Source: Przewalskia tangutica (Eukaryota > Streptophyta > Magnoliopsida > Solanales > Solanaceae). Taken from it: a DNA stretch of 64,000 nt. Below are positions 10,636 to 22,259 of the stretch, piece after piece. The notes under the pieces were generated by a model. That model was not told the origin of the DNA, did no database searches, and saw nothing but the letters and a program-made list of their open reading frames with translations. The stretch spans positions 83,502,764 through 83,566,763 of the forward strand of contig CM056718.1 in the NCBI GenBank assembly GCA_029844215.1, in the 5' to 3' direction. The position numbers and the translations under genes are program-made. Each line of letters begins with the position of its first letter. Within the stretch, counting starts at the first letter, position 1.

Positions 10636-11052
10636 TTTCCCAACGCAAGTTATGTAAAACGTTTCGTCGAAAAACGACTCTAACCGGGTGTTGTGCACAA
10701 ATGTCATTCGGCCAAGCCACCTAGGCGGGGGTGACACGTGTCACCCTCCTATCGCCCTCAAAAACGTCTTCGAAAAATATCCACAATGGCCAAAATCTCA
10801 AAACAAAGCTGGCCCCACAAAACCAGAATTTCTCCCGTGGCCCCACGTGACCATTTCCTAAATAAAATCTCAAAATTCTAATATAATCCATGAAGTCCAA
10901 TACCAAACTGGGAATCCACCCCATTAACGAACCTTTTCTTCACAAATAACCGAAACTTTTCCGAAAACTCACATCTTTCTTTCTTTTCAAAATTTCTGCC
11001 GCACTTCGCACGCACGTCCTCACATACATACCCCGCAACAACGGGTATAACA
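10636..11052 (-). repeat. Element E 3' LTR, promoter-distal start
   Basis: On the minus strand the LTR starts at 11052 (TGTTATACCCG) and runs left to D's insertion point, then continues at 1231. It carries a perfect GGGTGACACGTGTCACCC palindrome at 10729-10746. It aligns with 16340-16775 apart from small indels. Confidence 0.9.
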
Positions 11053-11065
11053 TTCTCCTCCTTAG
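11053..11065 (-). other. Polypurine tract of E
   Basis: The minus strand reads AAGGAGGAGAA directly before TGTTATACCCG, preceded by the conserved GGAACATTCGGGACGAATGTTTCT found before every 3' LTR here. Confidence 0.82.
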
Positions 11066-11824
11066 AAACATTCGTCCCGAATGTTCCTTCTCAAGCCGGA
11101 TAACGATAAAGTTCCTTCTAACAAGTTGCCGACGCCACACCGCCACGAACTAACACACGCTCTCTTCTTTTCTTACTCGTCGCGGCCCTCTCGAACACTT
11201 GAACTCTCCCAAGACGTACCATACTTCGCCATTACTTGCTCCCAAAATCTCCGAGTCACTACCTCCAAACTTGGTCCTCTTACTAACCTCAAACTTCTTT
11301 AAGGTCACTCCCGCCTTTACGAACCGCTTCTGGTCGAACGCGCCCACGAACTCATACGATGATCATACAAACTGGGCCTAGCATCCTCGTGACCCTACCA
11401 CCGGAGGACCACCCAGAACTGACCCCACCCCAAACCGGTTACGGTTGACCCGCAAATGGTCCTCAACCCGACCCCCAACCGCGCCAAACTCTTGTTCCCG
11501 ATCCGAACAATCTTACTAATTCACATCACGAAAGCTACCACTTCCATCTCACACTACCCACGGATTATCACACAAATAAATCCCACGTATACTACTACTC
11601 GATAAGGGTCAAAAATAAATCTTTAACTCAAGACGACCTTACCCCTAAGGTCTCGGGCCGTGACATAGTCTAAGGTTCACACTTACCATGCCCCCATACG
11701 TATCCTCCCAACTAAGCATGTTTTCTAACTCACAATTAACACAACGCTATTCGTACATAGCACATAATAATGAGACCATCATAACAAGCATACCAAAACT
11801 CTAGAGGGTTAAGGATATACCGGC
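11066..11824 (-). other. 3' noncoding internal region of E
   Basis: On the minus strand this follows gag. It holds the conserved GTGGTCC..GGTAGGGTCACGAGG block (about 11331-11412) and a partial form of the CGGGTTGA/TCAAC hairpin (about 11437-11465). Short open frames on both strands lie in shared noncoding sequence. No pol is present. Confidence 0.65.
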
Positions 11825-13035
11825 TACCGCCCACTCTAATCATAGCCCACTCGCAGGCGCATAATCGTAGGCGCGAACCAACCATCGATCCGTAGGGTCG
11901 AGTCGTAACATCCGTATACCCTTGGCCTGATAAGCTCGCAAAATGGCCCCGCTGGCCGCAAAAATAACAAGCTCCCCGCACCACGACACTTCCGAAATGC
12001 GTCTACCACATCGACCACACCGGTAGGGTGACCGCGATCCGCCAACACCCTTACTTCCTCGAAACTCAACCTCGAGCCCCGACCGCTCCCGAATACTCAA
12101 GGTTGTGGAGGACCACTCGCACCGGGCGAGGTACAAAACTAGTATGTCCGAGGCGTCCGCCGAAAGTCACCAAAGGACCTCGTTGTTCGCCTCTTCGCTG
12201 ATTCGTCATTCCGCCGACCTCTCCGTGCCTCACATCCCAGCCGCATGAGCTGCGCACGGGCAATGTCCATGCCCTACCAAGAGCTACTCCGAACATGCCT
12301 CGACATGTAATCATCGAGCCTGTAACATATCGGTGCACTCGATCCTCCATACTAGCTACCAACGCCGACGCACGCCAATGAGTCGAACTCACATTGTACT
12401 CCCGAACCGCACGCCCGCCTCGTCTAAGCATCAAAATCTGTTTCTCGTGCCCTCCTCATCTCGGAGGCAAGAAGTGCGAGGAAAGCCCCAAAACTCATCC
12501 CATACTGCTGGAGTGCATGCTCTCCCGAAAGCTCCCATGAATCAAACCAATCGATCGCGTATCACGCACCGATGCGAACCAAAGGTCACAGACTCGGTCT
12601 CTCAAGCCTTGATCACCCGCATGATCCGGTCAGAATCGCCGGATGAACTCCTGCGGATCATCCTCGTGCCTCGACCCATAAAACTCGCGCTACAACTCGT
12701 AAAGTCCCGTAGCCTCAAACTATCTCGCCGGGGTGAACCATCTGGTGCTATCGAATCGAATCGCCGATCCAAATTTATCTCATATCTGCCACGACTCGCC
12801 AAGAATCGCCATCTCCTTGTAACCCATCTCTCTCGCCTGCATCGCTGGACCGAGGCTCGTGTATCATGTCTCAGCAGCCATTGCCGCGCTCTAACTCTCT
12901 GGGCCGGGCGGCGCTACAAAACCCGCCGTCAAGCACAACCTCGTGTATGCGGGCTCGCGCTCGTACTCTCTCAGATCTCACTAGCGGTTCCTCATTGTCT
13001 TGCCCTTCGTGGCTCGTTGCCTTGCGCGGAGGCAT
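11825..13035 (-). pseudogene. gag pseudogene of element E (Ty3/gypsy type, frameshifted)
   Basis: The minus-strand ATG at 13035 (MPPRK-type start) opens a Gag broken by several frameshifts. Recognisable pieces, N to C, are DSLRLRDF and the end of the capsid start IMRVIKA (frame 12802-12602), the capsid C-terminal part VREYNV..ASMEDRVHRYVTG (12434 onwards), CGRCG, and a zinc knuckle CYFCGQRGHFA (about 11970) whose last cysteine is lost by a shift. These align with A and B. Gag would package RNA into virus-like particles in the cytoplasm. This copy cannot encode it as written, though part of the damage may be sequencing error. Confidence 0.8.
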
Positions 13036-13218
13036 AACGGTAAAACGAGACACGTCGCAGGGTCCAACTTACAACACGGCTCTAAGGCACGATCTCGTAA
13101 TGAGAAGAATGGAAACTAATCCTAAATGTCTCGCAGCCTCCGATTATAGATGTGGTGCACAACACATCGATAATCAAGACTCTACTAGACACGCGTAGAC
13201 ACTTTCCGAGGATTAATC
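13036..13218 (-). other. Leader of element E
   Basis: The untranslated stretch between PBS and gag start resembles the A, B, C and D leaders (CTTGATTATCGATGTGTTGTGCACCACATC, then GAGATCGTGCCTTAGAGCC). Confidence 0.7.
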
Positions 13219-13229
13219 GCTCGATACCA
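13219..13229 (-). other. Primer-binding site of E (altered)
   Basis: The minus strand reads TGGTATCGAGC against the expected TGGTATCAGAGC. The lost base falls in the CAG motif, as in B. It starts four bases inside the LTR end at 13234. Confidence 0.75.
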
Positions 13230-13844
13230 CTTTTGTAACGACTGCCCGGCCCGCATTCAGGCCTTATCCTGCACCCTAGTGACACAACATCGAGAAAACC
13301 AATGAAAATAAAACTTTAAACAAGAACAAGATATATGATCATAAACAGTCAACCCAACGGTTACCTTCCAATAACATGTATACATACAACTCTTTCAAAA
13401 CGAGCGCTTTAATCCTTTTTACAAACCCCGCCACAACAAGATTACTGCACTTAAGATTTACAATAACTATGACGACAGGCCCCGCCATACCCCGAATGTA
13501 CAAGAACCTACAACTCGTGGAAACACATACCAAAAGATGAGCCTCCGGAGAAACGGAGCTTCCCAAAACGCTGAACTGAGATCCTAAGAGCGAGGATCCA
13601 CGACCGATGTATCTCTACCTGCGGCATGAACGCACTTCAAGGAGGTCAAGATAACAGTACCAAGTATGTGAAATCAGAAATATCAGAAATGAAATCATAC
13701 TAGTCTATATAAAGCAGAGACATGTATGATACCCAAACTACAGTTCACAACATAAAAGCAGTCATATCCAGTCAGGGACTCACGCCCTCAAGCCATCACT
13801 CAAATATTACTATGGGTCTCACGCCCACAACATCAATCATGTTC

Positions 13845-14165
13845 GCATCATGGCCGCATGCCCCCGGAATTCTGCATCGGTGTAGACATGTCCATGATGC
13901 AACAATAAAAACAAAGCACCATGGAAACATGCCGACCGAATTCAACCTCGGTGTATACACGAACATGTGACATCAACAATAATATCTTGGGTGATCAACC
14001 CTGCCGCACGCCACATGCCCCCGGAATTCTACCTCGGTGTAGACATGTCCATGTAACCACAATAACAATATATCGGGTAATCAACCCGACCGCATGGCCG
14101 CATGCCCCCGGAATTCTACCTCGGTGTAGACATGTCCATGTGACATCAACAACAAGACAGTAATC
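13845..14165 (-). repeat. Minisatellite in E 5' LTR
   Basis: About four units of roughly 70-77 bp share the core GCATGCCCCCGGAATTCTAC and CTCGGTGTAGACATGTCCATG on the plus strand; the second unit is degenerate. The array occupies the same LTR position as the different arrays of A, B, D, G and H. Confidence 0.8.
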
Positions 14166-16044
14166 AAAATGGAAACATACCCGTGGAATTCTCCATCACT
14201 GCCAGCACGTCCAAGTAAGTTCTCAATAAGTCGACCGGCCCTCTATCGAGAGACGCGGTAACACAGAAATACCACACTTGCACAACAAAGGCTATCATCA
14301 CAAGCATAGGCAAGTTTCACAACAACAAGCATAGGCAAGTTTCACGCAACTCAAAGTACTTTCATTTTATGCCAAAGTCCGGGTTTAACCCCCAAGTACT
14401 ACATACGTTAAGTTCTTTTAAAGGAGATCCATTACTTTTATAAAAGTCACCCTATACCCGTAGTATTAGAATGACCAACCCACATTCCTTTTCAAAATCA
14501 AGTAACAACATTCTTTTCCTAAGTTCCAGTTTGCCTAGTTTCAATTACTCAAGCTTCTCATTTTAGAAAGGTTTCATAACTCATAGTCTTAGTCTCTTTT
14601 AAAACATTTGAGTAACATATGTCATATATGTGAGTAGTTTATTCTTGTTTATAACGATCTTATTACAAATGACCATGATCTAGAAAATGTAATATCATTT
14701 TGTCTTATCTTAGCTTCTATGCAGATGGAGGTTTCTACCGGTTTTAATACAACACATCATTATTCAATACATTTTCCTTTATTAACGCCGCAGTTGGTCC
14801 TGTCGATACACATTCTCGATTTCAAATCAAGAAACATTAACCCTTTAAAACCAAGTACTCATTACTCACGAATGAGGTTTCACACAACATCCACATTAAA
14901 ACAAATAAGTTAAGTCTCTTATCTTATAAGGTCAAGTCTCTTAACTTCTAACATCAGTAAACCATTTTCACCTACATAAGGTCGTTATAACTAACTTCCC
15001 ATAAAGCTATTATAACACCCTATGTTTTAAACCAACCAAATCACTTAGCACATGTACGCTCACCGTACTACATAGTTCACAACAATCATGCTAGAAAAGA
15101 TAGGAAGAGGTTCACATACCTCGCGACGATTTATCGACAATAAGCAAAATGCTCCAAGCACTACAACCTTGCTAGCCCTTTCCACTCCTCGAGTAGAATA
15201 CGCTACTCTTAGTACTTTCACCTATAAAGGTCACAAACGTCTATTAACCCCAAAACACAAGTTTCTATCTTTCTACGTAAAATTCGAAGACTCTCCCCGC
15301 AACAGTAAATCTCCACTCTATCGAGGCCGCTACCAAGCCAACCAGTGTGGGTTTACACGTCTAACCGACGTGTACAATTCTACCTAATACTACACAAGTC
15401 TATCGCAATACATTCTATGTAAATACAGATTCATCAGCTTCTTTATTCTTCAGCTTAAGTCAAAAGACATTGCGAATACTAAGTATAGTTCCATATATAG
15501 TATACTTCAACTATATATTCTAACAAACATGTAATTTCCAATTACAATAGAGGACAAGATAATTACCTCGATAAGCCCATAATTATCCAAGTTATAATGT
15601 CGATCCCGAGCAAGGTTTAGCTCCACCCGTGCGCTCCAAACCACTCCAAACAACCCTTAGAAGTTCTAACCAACTTCTACTCAAATACTTCAACCAACTA
15701 TGAAGATTTCCTTAGGTTTCGGTTTGAGACTTAAAAGGACAAAAGGTAGTATTTAGGACTCTACGTAAAGAGGTATCTTTGGAATACTACAAGGTACAAG
15801 GCTAAGGTATTTTGGGCATTATAACAATACTAGGAGAAGTATTTCAATACCACGAGGAGGGTATTATACGAAACAACTAGGCAGTGGGTACCCCACTGCT
15901 AGCACCACAAAGTGGGAGGGAACCCTCGCCAAAGGCCACACGAAAGGGGAGGAAGGCTCTCGCTAAGAGCTCACAAAGGGGAGGAGAGTTTTCAAGGCTT
16001 AGACAAGTGAAGAGTGGATGAAGAAGTTCATCTCTAAGGGGGGG

Positions 16045-16052
16045 TATTTATA
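16045..16052 (-). promoter_or_regulatory. TATA box of E 5' LTR
   Basis: The minus strand reads TATAAATA followed by CCCCCC, in the same context as the E 3' LTR copy at 942-949. Confidence 0.62.
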
Positions 16053-16434
16053 GGAAACCAAAAGCCAACCAATGGCCAAGATCAAGCCATGTGCAAGGCA
16101 AGTGTATGGCCTTGATCAAGCCAAGTGCACCCTAACCCCTACTCCACAAAACAAGGCACAAAACATGGCACCAAACAAGCCACAAAACAAGGCCAAAACA
16201 AGGAGCCAATAGCCTCCAACCCGCACCAACCGCCAACCCATTATCGCTTCAAACGAGGTGACAAGTGTCACCCTCCCGTTGGTCCAAAACATTTCGTTGC
16301 TCGGAAAAATCCGCAAAAATACTAAATGACATAGCCGGAATTTTCCCAACGCAAGTTATGTAAAACGTTTCGTCGAAAAAGGACTCTAACCGGGTGTTGT
16401 GCACAAATGTCATTCGGCCAAGCCACCTAGGCGG

Positions 16435-16452
16435 GGGTGACACGTGTCACCC
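16435..16452. promoter_or_regulatory. G-box palindrome in E 5' LTR
   Basis: A perfect GGGTGACACGTGTCACCC. It is also present in E's 3' LTR (10729-10746), so it was in E when it inserted. Confidence 0.6.
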
Positions 16453-16775
16453 TCCTATTGGCCCTCAAAAAAAGTCTTCCGAAAAATATCCACAATGGCC
16501 AAAATCTCGAAAACAAAGTGGGCCCCACAAAATCAGAATTTCTCCCGTGGGCCCCACGTGACCATTTCCGGAAATAAAATCTCAAAATTCTAATATAATC
16601 CATGAAGTCCAAATACCAAATCTGGGAATCCAATTCCCATTAACGAACCTTTTTCTTCACAAATAACCGGAAACTTTTCCGTCGAAAACTCACATCTTTC
16701 TTTCTTTTCAAAATTTCTGCCGTACTCTCGTACGTACGTCCTCACATACATACCCTGCAACAACGGGGTATAACA

Positions 16776-19700
16776 AGATCACCAAATCATGCATCTAAAC
16801 TGCGGCATGAACGCACCGGCGAGGTCAAGACGGAAGAATGTACCAAGTATGTGAAATAGTAAAATACTGTAATGAAATCATAACAGTCTAACAAAACAGG
16901 AGACATGTATGATAGCCAACCTACAGTACACAATACATAAGCAGTCATATCAAGTCAGGGATGCATGCCCTCAAAGTCATTACTCAAATATAACCATGGG
17001 TCTCACGCCCATAATATCAATCATGCCCGTGGAATCCTTCCTCACTGCCGGCAGTCCATGATATAATACAACATCAGTAAGCACACTGAACCTTACAATC
17101 ATGAGAGTAATGCAATCCTTTTTATCTTTTAAGTTATGACTTTAACAATGAGAATTACTGTTCCACTTTAATACATAACCACACTGCACCCTTTCATTAA
17201 TGAAATCACTACCGTTCAAAACATGAAGGCCGTGCCAGTGCCAGGGTCAACCACCCTGTGTGTTATAATGCAACCTATCATAGGACTATTTCATCCGCAA
17301 GGGACTATTTCACCCGCTTAGGTCGTGAGGACCCGCAATGAGTCATCGGTACACGATAATCGCAACACGGATAGCTAATCCATGGCTTATATATATCCGG
17401 GAATTTAACCGACCCGAGTCAAATACTGACCCGCCGTGAGTGTGTACCACTCACCCCCATGGGGAGCTAACCCATGGTATCCTTGAAACAAGTTGTCGGC
17501 CCTTTATGGAGGGACGCGGAGATGTGGAGATATGACACTTGCACAAATATCTATATGAGCAACCCATATGCAAGCAAACCAAGGAAAAACCATGCCTTTA
17601 GAAAAATCAAGACAATTACCATGCCTTTCTTTTTGTCATAAGCCAAGACAATACCATGTCTTTCCTTTTTACACAAACCAAGACAATACCATGCCTTTAC
17701 ACAAACCAAGACAATTACCATGCCTTCTTTTCACATAAACCAAGACAACTACCTTGCCTTCTTTTTACATAAACCAAGACAACTACCATGCCTTATTTTT
17801 ACATAAACCAAGAGAAATACTTATTCAAGCAAGCCAAAATACTATCAAGGCGCAAATAGAATAGTTCTCATTTAACAAGCCAAAGTACTTATCAAGGCAC
17901 AAATAGCATAATTCTCATTTAACAAGCCAAAGTACTTATTAAGGCACAAATAGAATAATTCTCATTTAACAAGCCAAAGTACTACGTACGTACATCCTTT
18001 TCAAAAGACTTTTTTTTATGTAAAACCCCAAGATACTAACACCCGTAGTATCAAGGCGTGTCTATTTTTTTAAAGTAAGTTACTACACTTTTTAGAAACT
18101 CATTTCAAAGCTTGAAACCAAGTAACTTCAAATTTTCACAATCTAGGCAACTTATGCCCATTAATCAAAATAGACAACTTTCTTAACCTTCCATAAAGCC
18201 GTTATAACCAACTTCCCATAAAGCCGTCATAACCCTTTATGTTTTTAGACCAATTCATTCCTTTTTATATCCAAGAGACTTACACTTTAAAAACCAAGTA
18301 TCACATACTTACAAATCAAGTTTCTTAACTTTCAAAATACTTCAAGTCTCTTAATCTTTAGAAATCAAGTTTCTTCTACTTTTAAATTCAAGTAACTCAC
18401 ACCTTTAAAACAAGTTACTTCCCTTTAAATCATGTAATTTCTCCTCTTTTAAATCACTTAAGTAAATCACTCATTTGACTCCCCTAAAGTCATTATAACA
18501 ACCTTTAGGTTTTGGAACTAAGGCACTAGCCAAAAGGTTTGGAAACCACTTCATTTTCAAGACACTATGTACTTTAAGTAAAATACTTTCACTCTTAAGA
18601 AACAAAACTTCACTAAGGAAATGGATTATACAACTTACAATTTAAACATCAAAGTATAATCAAGGAAGTACATAGAACGAATTCTATTTTAGGCAATCCA
18701 AGTACAACCAAGGAATGGATCATTTAAGGAGTAGGACATACTTTCTTTATCTTAAGGAATCATGCTAGAAGAGGAGATAGTTCACATACCTTTTCGACTT
18801 AATCCACAAGCTAAGTCGAATACGCCCCACGTAGAAGTGTCAACCTATAATGGCCACAACATGACTATCAACTTCTAGTTTCTAACGTAGAATAATACTA
18901 AGTATACGGTCTCTTATTCTACGGAAAATTGGGCAACACCTCCTTTGTTTCTACATACTTTGCCACCTTTTTCAAGGACGAATTCAATAACCAACACGCC
19001 ACATTTATGGCTCAAAACAACAACCAACCAAAAGGGATTACACGCCTTACAATACGTGTAAAATTCTGCCCCACAATTAATACCAACTAAGTCCATAATC
19101 AAAGCCATTCTCAGCTAACTTATTCAACAATACAAAGTCTTTTCCAATTCTTTTCCAATCCAAGTTCTTAGGTCTAACATATTATATAGTCATAGACAAC
19201 TTCAACAACTACAATTTCCTTCTTTATATAACATGTGACGACTTATACTAATAATCAAATCGAATTGTAATCTTAAGGCTAAGCATGCTAGTTTTCGGAT
19301 TAGGGTTCCAATAGCCAATATACTTATCAAACTTCAATAATATAAACATCTCATGCTTGCTAATATCCATAGCTACAACAATAAGTAATCTTAATTACTA
19401 AAACGACAAGAATTATACCTTTACAAGCCCTTAAAATTTCCAAGATTCAAAGTCGCTCCTTAGCAATTCTTAGCTCCTTTCCTTTAGGCTCCAATCCGCT
19501 ATTTGAAGCCCTTAGAAGTTCACAACCAACTTCTCTTCCATTTCCAATCAAAACCTATGAAAATGCCTTAGGTTTTCGCCTTGCGACTAACGTGAAAACG
19601 CCGTTTTTCCGAAATCTTTCTATTGAGATATACTTACAATACCCTTAGGGACCTTGGGTTAAATCCTTGTGAATAATGCATCAAAACTACAAAATTTTGT

Positions 19701-20288
19701 GTGGGCAAAATGTCAAACCCGAGAGCTATCTTGCTAAGCTCAAAGTTCTCTCAATTTTTCTAAGTGTGGAAGACCTTGTCTTGCTACTAGTGTGGTATAT
19801 AAAACACAATGGAGGGTCAAGATATCAACATATGTGTGGCTAGGATGAAGAACACTTGGATAATTGGCCAAGTGGACAAGTTGACAAGTAAACAATATCA
19901 AGCTTGAAGACTTATCATCCACAATGGTCAAATGACCATTCTAACCATGTATATTTTCGTCCAAGACCATGTGGGGGAGGTGCCACATGTAGTCCTCCCA
20001 TTCGTCCATAAAATTCTGTAACCCTCGTGGGCCCCACAAAACGTAAAATTCCTCGGGTGGGCCCCACATGACCAAATCCGTAAAAATAAATTTCCATAAT
20101 GATAATAAGTTTCATACTCTTCAAATAATGCATTTTGAGAATCTAATTCTCCTCAACGAACATTTTTCCTTTCCGACGTTCGGAAGATTTTCCGTCGGAA
20201 AAACAATTCTTCCTTTCGTACCAATTTCAAGTCTTGTGTTCCATACGTACTTTCTCTTATACATGTCCAGGACTTACGGGGTGTAACA
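16776..20288 (-). repeat. Element F 3' LTR (right 3.5 kb)
   Basis: The minus-strand LTR begins at 20288 (TGTTACACCCCGTAAG) and is interrupted by E at 16775. It matches 22600-24913 plus 37868-39075 base for base over long runs, including the uninterrupted G target CCCCACAATTAATACC at 19073 and the uninterrupted A target ACAATACCCTTAGGG at 19638. Paired GTGGGCCCCAC motifs are at 20027-20037 and 20057-20067. Confidence 0.9.
17576..17990 (-). repeat. Two adjacent tandem repeats in F 3' LTR
   Basis: The first array (about 17576-17830) repeats AACCAAGACAATTACCATGCC with T-rich spacers, about 30-38 bp per unit, six to seven units. The second (about 17830-17990) repeats AACAAGCCAAAGTACTTATCAAGGCACAAATAG, about 47 bp, three units. 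Both recur in F's 5' LTR at 23395-23820. G keeps only the end of the second array. Confidence 0.8.
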
Positions 20289-20301
20289 TTCTGCCCCCCT
20301 T
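20289..20301 (-). other. Polypurine tract of F
   Basis: The minus strand reads AAGGGGGGCAGAA directly before TGTTACACCCC, with the shared ACATTCGGGGACGAATGTTTCT upstream. Confidence 0.82.
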
Positions 20302-21190
20302 AGAAACATTCGTCCCCGAATGTTCTTAGTCGGTTGTCAAGCTATACAAACTCCGGCACAGTCTCTTTACTATTCCTATCAATCAATACTCCACAAGACT
20401 AACGATGCCACACATGGCCACCACATAAACTATGTAAACATATCAATGGACCTTCCATCTATGGTCCCTTCTCACAATACTCGAAGGTTACAGTCTTCTC
20501 AAACACGGGATCCTTAGAGGTTCCTTTATTTTCTTACTTGTCATACTTTCTCGTACTTCTAAACTTATTTAGCGTACGTACAAAATTTCGCGTATTGTTT
20601 CTGTTCTCCAATCCATGGAGTTACTATCCAATCTTGGCCATTATGCTACTTGAATTTCCGCTAAGGCTCTTCTCGGTCCTTACGACCTGATTCCGGTGGA
20701 ATGCGTCCACGAACTCGTACAACGATCAACTAGACTTGGGCCTTGCATCCTCGTGACCCTATCACATAGCGGGACCATATCCAACTGACATCACCCCATT
20801 TCATACTACCAGTTGACCCGAAATGAGTCCATAACCCGACTCATCGTCACACTTAACTTCTCATTCTTAGTCTGAAATAAATCTCTCTCTTATCTCAAGG
20901 TACTTATCACCCTATCCCCCTATTCACTAGAGGTTCGTCACATAGGCCAAAGTATTTCTACTGTACATCCTTCCCTATCGGTCTTTACACTGTTACGGGG
21001 TAACTACAACTTGTGAACCCTACACAACTATAGTCTCAATTCACTTACCATTCTTGTCAACATTTTTCACTTTTCACTTTACTAATCAAAGTATCCCTAC
21101 CTCTGGGGGTGTTATCACTTACAACTGCTAGCAACAAAGGGAAAACATATATGCTAGGGCGAAATATGAATCTATCAATGCACGTATGAT
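20302..21190 (-). other. 3' noncoding internal region of F
   Basis: The region lacks a conserved frame. It contains the shared block (about 20699-20795 on the minus strand: GGTCCCGC..GGGTCACGAGG..CAAGGCCCAAG..CGTACGAGTTCGTGG) and a weak form of the GGGTTA..TCAAC hairpin near 20815-20845. No pol sequence is visible. Confidence 0.65.
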
Positions 21191-22057
21191 TCAAAAGAAT
21201 TGAGATATACCTATAACCCCATGCGATGTTGCCTCCTGATCATGTCCAGTAGTCACGTCATCTATGCGGTTCGAAGGACCGCCAGAACTATAAACTCCAC
21301 CCTGACCTCTACCACGGCTGGCTGACATCTGAACACCCTGCCCTGGGGGACGAACAGCTGTGGAGGAAAGGGAACCAACTACCGGCCTCATAGGCTGAGC
21401 CACCTCACCGGTGCTCTTTCTAAAAGGACACACCCTCAGTATATGGCCCGGACGGCCACAATAAAAACAAACACCTGTGCCATAACGGAATTTCCCCGAA
21501 TGACGCTTACTACATCGGAAACACTGAGGAATAGGTGGCCTCGACCGAGAAAATCCTCTGCTCCTCTGAGAACCTCGACCCCCGAAGCTCGGACCGGCTC
21601 CTAAATACCTGGTGGGGTCAAATCTCCCACATGTGGGCTGCGGGGGTATGTACTGGGTAGGCTGGGATGAATATCTCACTCGCTGCTGAGGCTGCTCGTC
21701 CAAAAACTCATCGGGATAACCAACCGGTCTAGCCCTCTTACGCTGATTCCCGCGTTGGCCCTCTACCCTCTGTACACCTGTCTGTACTGGCCAAATAACC
21801 TCCTGCTGATGAAACTGTAGCACCGCTATCTTGGTCAATAACATAACTTCTTCCCTCATGAACCTATAGTCTTCTCCTAACTGAGAAACTGGAGGCTCTG
21901 GTGCTGGGGCCTCAAAACCTGGCGCAGAAGAACTCGCCGACTGCGACACAATATCCGGCATACCTTGGGCATAAGCCCTGTCAACTCTCTGAGTCTGACT
22001 AGTAGCTCCTGCTACTCCTTTTCCCTTCTGGGCGACTGTTTCCCTCCTTGGAGGCAT
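21191..22057 (-). CDS. Gag-like protein of element F lacking the capsid core
   Basis: An open 288-residue frame starts MPPRRETVAQKGKG, the usual start of this Gag family, with a leader and PBS upstream. Residues 1-60 are a Pro/Ala/Gln-rich N-terminal part. Around residues 61-110 the sequence passes from a short helical stretch (EEVMLLTKIAVLQFHQQEV) straight to RKRARPVGYPDEF, which normally follows the capsid. The capsid motifs seen in A and B (FYGSRPEDDP, WFDSWE) are absent. A zinc knuckle CFYCGRPGHILRVC fits CX2CX4HX4C at about residues 197-210, preceded by CFRCSKRHSGKF. The tail is Gly/Arg/Ser-rich. It may bind RNA but should not assemble particles alone. It is the only uninterrupted gag frame in the window. 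Confidence 0.78.
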   Translation of the reverse strand: MPPRRETVAQKGKGVAGATSQTQRVDRAYAQGMPDIVSQSASSSAPGFEAPAPEPPVSQLGEDYRFMREEVMLLTKIAVLQFHQQEVIWPVQTGVQRVEGQRGNQRKRARPVGYPDEFLDEQPQQRVRYSSQPTQYIPPQPTCGRFDPTRYLGAGPSFGGRGSQRSRGFSRSRPPIPQCFRCSKRHSGKFRYGTGVCFYCGRPGHILRVCPFRKSTGEVAQPMRPVVGSLSSTAVRPPGQGVQMSASRGRGQGGVYSSGGPSNRIDDVTTGHDQEATSHGVIGISQFF

Positions 22058-22248
22058 AGCTGTAACACAAAAATACGTCAGAGAGGAATTATCTTACTAA
22101 CACCGCTCTATGGCACGATCTCAGAGTGAGAAGAATAGAAACCAACTCATAAATGTCATGTAGCCTCCTGTTTATGGGTGTGGTGCGCAACACACCGATA
22201 ATCAAGACTCTACTAGACACGGTCTGTAAACATTCCGAGGACTGACTT
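22058..22248 (-). other. Leader of element F
   Basis: The stretch between PBS and gag start is similar to other leaders here (GATTATCGGTGTGTTGCGCACCACACC). Confidence 0.7.
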
Positions 22249-22259
22249 CTCTGATACCA
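22249..22259 (-). other. Primer-binding site of F (intact)
   Basis: The minus strand reads TGGTATCAGAG three bases from the LTR end (22263), matching the 3' end of plant initiator-Met tRNA. Unlike B, C, D and E, the CAG motif is intact. Confidence 0.85.

Larger units (their letters stand above)
1..16775 (-). mobile_element. Element E: gag-only Ty3/gypsy-type LTR retrotransposon, minus strand, left end outside window
   Basis: Read on the minus strand, E has a 5' LTR (16775 to 13234), a PBS, gag remains, a polypurine tract, and a 3' LTR that starts at 11052 and runs left. The 3' LTR is split by element D and leaves the window at base 1. The internal region is only about 2.2 kb and has no pol. 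E sits in the 3' LTR of element F: the base after its start, 16776, continues F's LTR (agatcaccaaatcatgc), matching F's other LTR near 22600. The predicted TSD is AGATC (16776-16780); its partner lies left of the window. Boundaries come from the TGTTATACCCC terminus and the PBS/PPT positions. Confidence 0.88.
13234..16775 (-). repeat. Element E 5' LTR
   Basis: 3,542 bp on the minus strand, from TGTTATACCCCG at 16775 to GTCGTTACA at 13234; the C to A at the end is a change from GTCGTGACA. It contains the paired GTGGGGCCCAC motifs (16518-16557), a G-box palindrome (16435-16452), TATA (16045-16052), the dyad region near 15000 and a minisatellite (13845-14165). The segment 15088-16340 matches 1-1231. 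Confidence 0.9.

Noticed and set aside
12333..13037. 234-codon plus-strand frame
   Set aside because: It is antisense to the E gag pseudogene; the minus strand carries the recognisable Gag motifs, PBS and PPT. No similarity on the plus strand.
13845..14165. Possible CRISPR-like array
   Set aside because: Four imperfect units of about 70-77 bp with similar spacers inside a plant LTR; it is a minisatellite.
15088..15387. Possible conserved gene shared with 83-391
   Set aside because: Both are the same part of E's two LTRs; the frames differ through indels and no protein pattern is kept.
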